Part shown: positions 17,332-23,424 of the stretch, piece by piece
How the letters are laid out: every line of letters begins with the position of its first letter
Numbering within the stretch: the first letter of the stretch is position 1
IMG/VR virus record: IMGVR_UViG_3300028388_001496
Location: 12,152-76,151 of that record
Strand: one strand, 5' to 3'
DNA: 64,000 nucleotides
Origin: a virus
Position numbers and translations under genes: made by a program
Notes under the pieces: model-generated
Seen by the model: the letters and a program-made list of their open reading frames with translations, nothing else
Told to the model about the DNA's origin: nothing
The model's database searches: none

Positions 17332-18220
17332 AGCTTTATTGTTTTTATTTCTTTTTCCATCTGTCATATTTGGACAGGGGTCTATAATTTGGGATACAGA
17401 CTTTAACTCAATTCAGTGGTCTGTGGATGGTAGCGGAAGAAATGGTGATCCCCAGCTTTGGGAAACCAATGGAGCTACTGCCAACCTTGTCGGAAATGCC
17501 AGAGAGGGAACGGGTGCTGTTGAACTTCCGATGGAGTCCGACAACGAAAGAAATGAAATGAATGTAGATGCACTATTTTTTGATGCGTGGAACGAAGAGT
17601 TTTGGATAGGTTTTTCATTTAAAATAGTTGAGCCTTTACCGTCTTCAAGATTGTTTATGCAAATTAGATGTAAAGCTATTGATCCAGATTCCCCTACTGT
17701 AAATCCGATTGGATTTAGGCAAGAGTCGCCTGGAAAATGGTATATTCAAACAGCTACTGATCCAAATTATTATGATGTTGCTCCTGTTCCATTTGGTGGA
17801 GCCGGGTCATATACTGAAAGCAGCAACTTAATAGACTACGTTCAAGGGGAGTGGAACGATGTGGTAATTTATTGGAAACCAAACTCTGTTGGAAATTCGT
17901 CGGATGGAGATGTAAAAATATGGGTTAATGGCGAGGTAATAGTTGATAAGTCCAACACGACAACTGTTTATAGAAGGTCGGTAGACGGTGTAATTATTGA
18001 TGATTTTTTTGCTCCTAAGATTGGCCCGTATGCTGGGACTTTGGATAGGGTTGGCGTGTATCATTATGATGCTTATAAGGTTTGGAAGGGAGCTGGAGGT
18101 ACTTACGAAGATGTAAGTCCGCTTGGTTTAAGTCCGGGAGATGTGGGCGGTGGAGGCACACCTGTAGCCCCAATACAAGGAAATAAAAAAGCAGTTTACA
18201 AAGCATTTTACGATAACTAA
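17324..18220 (+). CDS. Putative secreted polysaccharide lyase (jelly-roll type)
   Basis: A 298-residue protein with a signal peptide (MIRALLFLFLFPSVIFG, Gln at +1). The whole mature chain reads as a concanavalin-like jelly roll of the kind found in polysaccharide lyases acting on heparinoids, alginate or glucuronan: EFWIGFSFKIV, a long middle with FRQESPGKWYIQ, then VQGEWNDVVIYWKPN, DVKIWVNGEVIVDKSN, and a closing PYAGTLDRVGVYHYDAYKVW. The GEWNDVVIYW and VKIWVNGE strands are typical of this fold. It ends with a Gly-rich linker and the tail PVAPIQGNKKAVYKAF. I infer depolymerisation of capsule or exopolysaccharide; substrate unknown. Codon use matches the preceding gene rather than the rest of the block. 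Confidence 0.6.
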   Translation: MIRALLFLFLFPSVIFGQGSIIWDTDFNSIQWSVDGSGRNGDPQLWETNGATANLVGNAREGTGAVELPMESDNERNEMNVDALFFDAWNEEFWIGFSFKIVEPLPSSRLFMQIRCKAIDPDSPTVNPIGFRQESPGKWYIQTATDPNYYDVAPVPFGGAGSYTESSNLIDYVQGEWNDVVIYWKPNSVGNSSDGDVKIWVNGEVIVDKSNTTTVYRRSVDGVIIDDFFAPKIGPYAGTLDRVGVYHYDAYKVWKGAGGTYEDVSPLGLSPGDVGGGGTPVAPIQGNKKAVYKAFYDN

Positions 18221-18231
18221 AAATAATCATC

Positions 18232-18558
18232 ATGTTATTACACTTTTTAGAATTAGTAGGATTATCACTACTAGGAACAGCAATATATACACTTTGGGCA
18301 GTAAGAAAGCATATTAAAGACTTTAAGCCTAAGATTTTTATAGGTAAAAATAAAGGATTTTGGATATGGTGTACTTGTTTTCAAGTGGTTATGTCTTTTA
18401 CGGCTGTTAAATTTCCAGAGGTAATTGATGGTTTAGGTCAATTTATACCTATTAAATTTGATGACCCTAAAGCATTTATTATAAGTGGATGGGCATTAGC
18501 TATGGCAGCTAATCAAGTATCTAAACCTGAACAAAAAATAGGTCAACTAAAGAAATAA
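18232..18558 (+). CDS. Holin-like membrane protein
   Basis: A 108-residue protein with three likely membrane segments (about residues 4-24, 44-62 and 80-96), a positively charged loop after the first segment (RKHIKDFKPK) and a charged C-terminus. This is the size and topology of a class I holin, which opens the inner membrane so that the endolysin can reach the cell wall. The endolysin gene lies two genes downstream, which supports the call. No family-specific motif is recognised. It starts 11 bases after the last secreted-protein gene. Confidence 0.55.
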   Translation: MLLHFLELVGLSLLGTAIYTLWAVRKHIKDFKPKIFIGKNKGFWIWCTCFQVVMSFTAVKFPEVIDGLGQFIPIKFDDPKAFIISGWALAMAANQVSKPEQKIGQLKK

Positions 18559-18566
18559 AATGACTA

Positions 18567-19310
18567 ATGCAATCATTATTAAATGGAGATGTTATTGTAG
18601 AGATAATTAAGTTTGTAGGCTTGATAGCAACTCCTATACTTGGTTATGTAACTGCTAAAAAAGTAAAAGAAAATAAATCAATAAAAGCTGATAATGAATT
18701 ACTAAAAGATAATGTATATCAAACTAAAGTACGAGTACTTAAAGAATTGTTTGATTTACAACATTTTGCTCAATTAGAAAGATATATAAATCTTGTATGG
18801 GATACTACTCCTATGGATAGATTTACTATTATGTTTGTAATGAATGGTAAGATTAACTTTAATTATCTTACTGTAATTCATGATCAAAGTTCAATAGATC
18901 ATAAACTAGGAGGTGCTTCTCCTTATGCTAAATTTAGCATAGATCAATCTTATAAAAATCTAGTACATAAAATCGAAAAAGGTCGTCCTGTTTGGTATGA
19001 TATTCCTGCTAAAGAAATAGGAGAAATGAATGATTTTATTGAACTTGAAGGAATAAAAAAGATTGTATTTTTTCTTGTTAAGAGAATACCTATTGATGAG
19101 TTTAATGATATTGTAGTTTATTTGTCTTTTTCTTCTACTACTGAACATGATTTTGATAAATTAGATACAAGAAGAGTTGAACTAATAACTTCAGGTAAAA
19201 TAACTCCTAAACTTGAGGACTTACTTGAATTACCTACTGTTAAAAATGCAGACGAATTATTATCTAACTTAGAAACAACTGATGAAAGCTTTTCAAATCG
19301 CATTAAGTAA
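18567..19310 (+). CDS. Membrane-anchored protein of the lysis cassette, GAF-like domain possible
   Basis: A 247-residue protein with an N-terminal membrane segment (about residues 8-26, VIVEIIKFVGLIATPILGYV), a short coiled-coil stretch, and a cytoplasmic mixed alpha/beta domain. In that domain the order FTIMFVMNGKINFNYL, YAKFSIDQSYKNLVHKI, PVWYDIP, IKKIVFFLVKRI and VVYLSFSS follows the strand-helix pattern of GAF-type sensor domains, though I see no ligand residues. It sits between the holin-like gene and the endolysin gene and overlaps the latter by 29 bases. A role in timing or regulation of lysis is a guess from position. An antiholin or a structural anchor are alternatives. Confidence 0.4.
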   Translation: MQSLLNGDVIVEIIKFVGLIATPILGYVTAKKVKENKSIKADNELLKDNVYQTKVRVLKELFDLQHFAQLERYINLVWDTTPMDRFTIMFVMNGKINFNYLTVIHDQSSIDHKLGGASPYAKFSIDQSYKNLVHKIEKGRPVWYDIPAKEIGEMNDFIELEGIKKIVFFLVKRIPIDEFNDIVVYLSFSSTTEHDFDKLDTRRVELITSGKITPKLEDLLELPTVKNADELLSNLETTDESFSNRIK

Positions 19311-19713
19311 ATTCGGGGTAAAAGAAATAAAAGGACATGAAGACAATCCAGAAATTGTTGGATGGTTTAATGATCTTGGATATGAGGGTGAAAAACTCAA
19401 AGACGAAACAGCTTGGTGCAGTTTATTTGCAAATTGGTGTTGCAAGCAAGCTGGATTACCATATACAGGAGCTTTAAATGCTCGTAGTTGGTTAGATTGG
19501 GGTGTAGAAGTTGATATACCAAAGCAAGGAGATATAGTTGTGTTATGGAGAGAAAGCCCTGACAGTTGGAAAGGTCATGTAGGCTTTTATGTAACTGAAC
19601 GTCATGGTTGGATTTATGTACTTGGAGGAAATCAATCTAACGAGGTAAACATAAAAGCATATCCTAAAAAACGCTTGCTAGAGTATAGACGCTACTCCAG
19701 AGGTGTTGTATGA
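19282..19713 (+). CDS. Endolysin of the CHAP/NlpC-P60 type
   Basis: A 143-residue peptidoglycan hydrolase. The compact domain has the expected catalytic order: Cys in TAWCSLFANWCC (about residue 46), His in GHVGFYV (about residue 99), and a polar residue after GGNQSNEV. These match small phage cell-wall amidases or endopeptidases of the TIGR02594-like group, which cut the peptide part of peptidoglycan. There is no signal peptide, so it needs the holin-like protein to reach its substrate. The start is inside the end of the previous gene (29-base overlap). Length is normal for a single-domain endolysin. Confidence 0.85.
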   Translation: MKAFQIALSKFGVKEIKGHEDNPEIVGWFNDLGYEGEKLKDETAWCSLFANWCCKQAGLPYTGALNARSWLDWGVEVDIPKQGDIVVLWRESPDSWKGHVGFYVTERHGWIYVLGGNQSNEVNIKAYPKKRLLEYRRYSRGVV

Positions 19714-19771
19714 TTTTTGCTTGTAAATAATTTTTGATTGGTTTTGTAAAACAGTTTTTTACCTTTAAGAA

Positions 19772-20425
19772 ATGGTTAATCTTGCTGTTATAAAGCGTGG
19801 TGTAATAGTTGCAATTATACTTATAGTTTTCATTACACTTGTAGTTAACTGTAGAGGTAATATTATTACTGCTTTAGGAGGTTATACTGATGAAGACTTT
19901 GTAACCAAGATTGATACTGAGTATTTGCCGGTAAAAATAGATACCACAGCAGTATTTAATCATTATGTAGAAACTCGTGGTATTATACTAAATCCTGATC
20001 CTGAGATTAAGTATAAGTATAAGATTGTAAAAGAATACATTAAAGATACTGTAGTTGTTGATAGTACTAAGTATTTTAGTGTAGCTGTAAAAGATAGCTT
20101 AATTGATGGAACAATCCATGTCGTTAACAATTTTGAAGGCGACTTACTGGACGCTTATTTTCGTTACAAACCTTTGTTTCCTAAGTATATTGAGAAAAGA
20201 ATACCAATTAAAGTTACGGAAACAAAATACGTCAATACCCAAGGGATTTTGTTTGGTGTTGGTGGTCGCGTTAATAATTTGGGACATATCGGGGGTCATG
20301 CTGCTTTTATGACTAAAAATAGATGGGATTTTAGAGTAGGATATAATAGTGGCAGAGTTATTGAAAATTCGTTTAACACTGATGATTATATATCAATAGA
20401 CATAACAAAGTACTTTAAATGGTAA
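19772..20425 (+). CDS. Membrane-anchored lysis-cassette protein, spanin-like
   Basis: A 217-residue protein with one N-terminal membrane segment (about residues 8-26, VIVAIILIVFITLVV) and a periplasm-facing body. The body contains a charged region rich in Lys, Asp and Tyr (about 60-115) and a C-terminal part with alternating aromatic strands (RWDFRVGYNSGRV, DDYISIDITKYFKW) that looks like the end of an outer-membrane or periplasmic beta domain. Directly following the endolysin gene, it may help disrupt the outer membrane like a unimolecular spanin. This is inferred from position and topology. It is separated from the endolysin by 58 bases without a clear promoter. Confidence 0.4.
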   Translation: MVNLAVIKRGVIVAIILIVFITLVVNCRGNIITALGGYTDEDFVTKIDTEYLPVKIDTTAVFNHYVETRGIILNPDPEIKYKYKIVKEYIKDTVVVDSTKYFSVAVKDSLIDGTIHVVNNFEGDLLDAYFRYKPLFPKYIEKRIPIKVTETKYVNTQGILFGVGGRVNNLGHIGGHAAFMTKNRWDFRVGYNSGRVIENSFNTDDYISIDITKYFKW

Positions 20426-21072
20426 CACTTAGAGGAATAACAGAAAATCTTGCTTTTCAATTTGGACAGCAATTTAATCAAACACTACAAAAGTCTATTG
20501 AAGATAGTGTTATTGAATTAAGAGCTTTATTTATTAGGCAAGACTTACAAAGAAACCAACTATCTTTACAACATTATATAGATAGTTTTTGTCTTAATAT
20601 GGAGCTTGTAGATAAGTCTGAGTGTGAAGGTCTTAGTACAGGTGATAGGATTCTTAGAAGTACAACTGAAATACCTCGTTCTATAAGACTTAAAGGAATG
20701 GGTAGAACAAATTATAGATATGTTGGACCAGTAGATAGGTCTAAGCCTTTTGTATATGTTGACCCTGAAGAAATGATGTATGTCGAACATCTTCCTTTTA
20801 CCGGCCCCTTTACTTACTATACTATTAAAAATGACAGACTATTTTTACTTAATAGGAAAAAAGGTTGTAAGGTTCTTATGGAAGGTATTATTGAAGATCC
20901 TAGAGATATTGCTGATTGTAATTATCCTGATCGCCATTATAATGATATTCCATTTTCATGCCCTGCTGATCTTATTGTAGGAATTAAGGATGCAATTAAA
21001 CAACGATTCTTCCCAGAACTTATTAAAGATGGTGAAGAAGTAAATATAGAGAAAGGTGATACTGAAGCTTAA
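20419..21072 (+). CDS. crAss-like head-tail connector/ring protein
   Basis: A 217-residue soluble protein. The pattern, a helical N-terminus with RQDLQRNQLSLQHYIDSF, then LVDKSECEGLSTGDRILRST, IPRSIRLKG, YRYVGPVDRSKPF, FTYYTIKNDRLFL and VLMEGIIEDPRDI, is one I associate with a conserved small virion protein of crAss-like phages that forms part of the stacked rings below the portal. The alternating beta domain between about residues 75 and 160 is its core. It is followed by two more conserved structural genes. It overlaps the previous stop codon by 7 bases. The family assignment is from memory of the pattern; the exact ring number is not claimed. Confidence 0.6.
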   Translation: MVTLRGITENLAFQFGQQFNQTLQKSIEDSVIELRALFIRQDLQRNQLSLQHYIDSFCLNMELVDKSECEGLSTGDRILRSTTEIPRSIRLKGMGRTNYRYVGPVDRSKPFVYVDPEEMMYVEHLPFTGPFTYYTIKNDRLFLLNRKKGCKVLMEGIIEDPRDIADCNYPDRHYNDIPFSCPADLIVGIKDAIKQRFFPELIKDGEEVNIEKGDTEA

Positions 21073-21076
21073 CGTA

Positions 21077-21862
21077 ATGTACCAACTCTATATTAAAGAG
21101 TTGTCAGATAAGATTGAGAAGGCTGATAAGGAGATAGGCAAGCTTCAAATAGAACGTGAAAAGGTTCTGAAGCTATTATCTAAATATGAGATAGCCATTA
21201 ACCAATCTTATGTAGTTCGTTTTAAAGAGCTTATTAAAATCACTACATTACGAGAATTTAGACAAGTATTAAATTCAAATAAGAATAAGATTATTCCTAT
21301 TTACTTTGAAAGATTGATAAGAGTTAATAGGAATATTGCTGTATTAACTTATCAACGTAAAAAAGCAGAAAAACAAATAATTTCTTATAAAGTTTATAAG
21401 GAAATTTGCTATAAATTCAATCAAAAGATAGTTGATGCTATAGTATATAAAAATTACTATTTTACTCCTAATAGATATTTTGGTGGTGTAGGCATTATAA
21501 GGAGAGAAGAAGTTAATCCTAAAGTTAATTGGGGTAAAAGTAATAGAAAAAGAAAAGAATTAGAAAGTAAAGGTCTTACTCCTTACAAACAAGCAGATGC
21601 TGAAGCTGCTGCTGCAAGAGGAGAAGATTATGATGGTATAGAGTGGCTAGTTTATTTACCTACTGTTAATTATTATTTCTACTGGTTTAAGAATAAAGAT
21701 CAATATCAATTTTTACCATTGGTTAAAGATTATAAATTCACACCAGCTCGAAGAAGAACTCCTGATCTTCCTAGTCCTGTAAGAAAATTACAGGAAGTTA
21801 AAGAAGATCGTACTAGAGCTGCTGCTTTATATAATCGAAAACCTGTTCAGAATGGTAACTAG
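21077..21862 (+). CDS. crAss-like virion protein with coiled-coil start
   Basis: About 261 residues from the ATG at 21077, which follows the previous stop by 4 bases; an ATG at 21056 would add 7 residues and overlap. The first 50 residues form a heptad-rich helix (KELSDKIEKADKEIGKLQIER), and the middle is basic and helical. A conserved-looking block (about residues 130-165) reads YFGGVGIIRREEVNPKVNWG followed by SNRKRKELESKG. That GG...I.R....VNWG.SN pattern is shared by proteins of crAss-like and other podoviral tails. The C-terminus is Arg/Pro-rich. I infer a tail-assembly or stabilising role from pattern and neighbours. Confidence 0.55.
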   Translation: MYQLYIKELSDKIEKADKEIGKLQIEREKVLKLLSKYEIAINQSYVVRFKELIKITTLREFRQVLNSNKNKIIPIYFERLIRVNRNIAVLTYQRKKAEKQIISYKVYKEICYKFNQKIVDAIVYKNYYFTPNRYFGGVGIIRREEVNPKVNWGKSNRKRKELESKGLTPYKQADAEAAAARGEDYDGIEWLVYLPTVNYYFYWFKNKDQYQFLPLVKDYKFTPARRRTPDLPSPVRKLQEVKEDRTRAAALYNRKPVQNGN

Positions 21863-22673
21863 CTTAGTAAGTAGTAAAGTAATAATTGGAGAAATGTTCC
21901 AGGATTTTAATATGTCTGGAACTAATTGGTTGGGGAATGTCAATAGACACCTCGCTAGAGCCTTAGAGCTGATGCGTCTGAGTGGATATTTTAAAGAAGC
22001 CCTACAAGTAGGAGAAGTTTCCGATTCAATGACTCCTGTACCCTGTGGTCTTAAAGAATTGATCGCAGTTTTAGATATTTCCAACGGTATAACCGTTTTA
22101 CCTATAATGAATAGCAATTATGTAGGTAGAAAGTTTGCTGACTACTTGGGAACATCGTTAAGAAGTGGAAGCGTAAACTTTAACGCTTTACATACTAGCT
22201 TTGAAACAGGCAGAGTTGCATTTATTTATCACAAACCTCCTGTTGATGATGAAGGCTATCCTATGATTCCTGACAATCCTGAAGTCATGGAAGCATTACC
22301 TTTTTACTTAATAATGAGATTAGGATATAGTGGTTATATCCATCCTGTAGTTACCAGACAGGAAGCAGAAGAAAAATGGGAAAGACTATTTCCTAGAGCT
22401 AGAAATAGTGTTAACTTTCCAACTATTGAAGAAATGGATCATGTGGTTTCATCTGTCGCTGATCCTTATTATGAGAGGTGGTTTAATTATGAAGTACTCT
22501 TAGGACTTGAGGCTGATCTTCCAGTTTACTTGTCTGAAGCTTATCTTGATGAAGACAATGTTGTTGTTAATATGAATGTAACTAACATAGAACAAGACGA
22601 CAATATTACAGTATCTGATACTGCACCTCCAAATCCAGAACCAGGTGATATTTGGATAGATACCAATGGCTGA
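21852..22673 (+). CDS. Tail connector protein with C-terminal fibre-attachment peptide
   Basis: A 273-residue structural protein. Residues about 25-115 (NWLGNVNRHLARALELMRLSG, VPCGLKELIAVLDI) follow the pattern of a conserved crAss-like tail-tube or adaptor protein. The middle contains EEKWERLFPRARNSVNFP. The final 35 residues contain SDTAPPNPEPGDIWIDT, a peptide widespread in phage fibre proteins, where it usually precedes fibre or bundling domains. The start overlaps the previous gene by 11 bases. No membrane segment. The role is inferred as the collar or adaptor that holds side fibres. Confidence 0.55.
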   Translation: MVTSLVSSKVIIGEMFQDFNMSGTNWLGNVNRHLARALELMRLSGYFKEALQVGEVSDSMTPVPCGLKELIAVLDISNGITVLPIMNSNYVGRKFADYLGTSLRSGSVNFNALHTSFETGRVAFIYHKPPVDDEGYPMIPDNPEVMEALPFYLIMRLGYSGYIHPVVTRQEAEEKWERLFPRARNSVNFPTIEEMDHVVSSVADPYYERWFNYEVLLGLEADLPVYLSEAYLDEDNVVVNMNVTNIEQDDNITVSDTAPPNPEPGDIWIDTNG

Positions 22674-22950
22674 TGATAAACAATATAGTAAGATAGGTAT
22701 ATTCTTTGCTAGAAATTGGCAATGGATTATCGCTATTACTATTAGTGCTATTGGTGCATATTCTCAGTATGAATTACTACATTATCAAGTTGAACGTAAT
22801 ACTAACAGGTTACAAACTTGGATAGAAAGACAAGAAAAACATAATGAAAGTAGTAATGCTATACACTTAAAGGAAGCTCTTGAAATAGCTACTTTAAAAC
22901 AACAGATTAAATATTTAGAAGAAGAAGTTAATAATTTAAAACAAAAATGA
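22666..22950 (+). CDS. Small membrane/coiled-coil protein
   Basis: A 94-residue protein with one membrane segment (about residues 17-35, NWQWIIAITISAIGAYSQY) followed by a long charged helix ending in heptads (EIATLKQQIKYLEEEVNNLKQK). The layout, short N-terminus, membrane helix and periplasmic or cytoplasmic coiled coil, resembles small phage membrane proteins including Rz-type spanins and holin partners. It overlaps the previous gene by 8 bases. Function unknown; a second inner-membrane spanin is possible but it lies away from the endolysin gene. Confidence 0.45.
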   Translation: MADDKQYSKIGIFFARNWQWIIAITISAIGAYSQYELLHYQVERNTNRLQTWIERQEKHNESSNAIHLKEALEIATLKQQIKYLEEEVNNLKQK

Positions 22951-22951
22951 A

Positions 22952-23359
22952 ATGGCTGATATTAAGTATAATCAATTTAAAGTCGATCTCCTAAAGGGAG
23001 TACATAATTTAGAAACAGCATCTGGTTATAAACTAGCACTATTTACTGCTAGTCATACACCTGCTGCTACTGATACTCTATATTCTGGACTTACTGGTGA
23101 AGTAGCTAATGGAAATGGATATACTACCGGAGGTGCTACTGTAACTGGTGTAGCTGTAACAGATAATGCTGGTACTGCTGAAGTAGATGCAACTGACGTT
23201 ACTTGGACAAGTTCAACTATTACTGCTCGTTATGCAATTTTGTATAAAGTTGCTGATAGTAAACTTGTATGTCTTTGGGATTTTTCTACTGATCAAAGTT
23301 CTAGTAATGGTGACTTTACTGTTCAGTTCAATGCTAGTGGTCTATTGAACTTAACATAA
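22952..23359 (+). CDS. Phage virion protein of the small beta-barrel type
   Basis: A 135-residue protein of a type seen next to the tail or head genes of many unrelated phages: KLALFTASHTPAATDTLYSG, then EVANGNGYTTGG, VTWTSSTITARYAILYKVAD and LWDFSTDQSSSNGDFTVQFN. The recurring order (KLALYT, GYTxGG, TITARxALLY, LDFGxxxxSxNGxFTVQ) makes it recognisable, but the exact virion location is not settled in the families I know. It is the last gene before a hairpin, consistent with the end of a transcription unit. No signal peptide. Confidence 0.7.
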   Translation: MADIKYNQFKVDLLKGVHNLETASGYKLALFTASHTPAATDTLYSGLTGEVANGNGYTTGGATVTGVAVTDNAGTAEVDATDVTWTSSTITARYAILYKVADSKLVCLWDFSTDQSSSNGDFTVQFNASGLLNLT

Positions 23360-23380
23360 TAGTATGAGTAAATAACAATA

Positions 23381-23410
23381 GGCCGGTAGGACATTATGTT
23401 CTTACCGGCC
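23381..23410 (+). terminator. GC-rich hairpin, probable terminator
   Basis: GGCCGGTA at 23381-23388 pairs with TACCGGCC at 23403-23410, and the pairing extends inward through GGAC/GTTC. The stem is very stable for this AT-rich genome, but the bases after it (ATTGTATATA) are not a T run. It ends the unit of connector and virion genes and precedes the repeat adhesin. Confidence 0.65.
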
Positions 23411-23424
23411 ATTGTATATAAGAT

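Noticed and set aside
19714-19771. Bacteroidota promoter before the spanin-like gene (TTTG, TACCTTTA)
   Set aside because: The second element misses the final G and the spacing to any TTTG (13 or 23 bases) is off.
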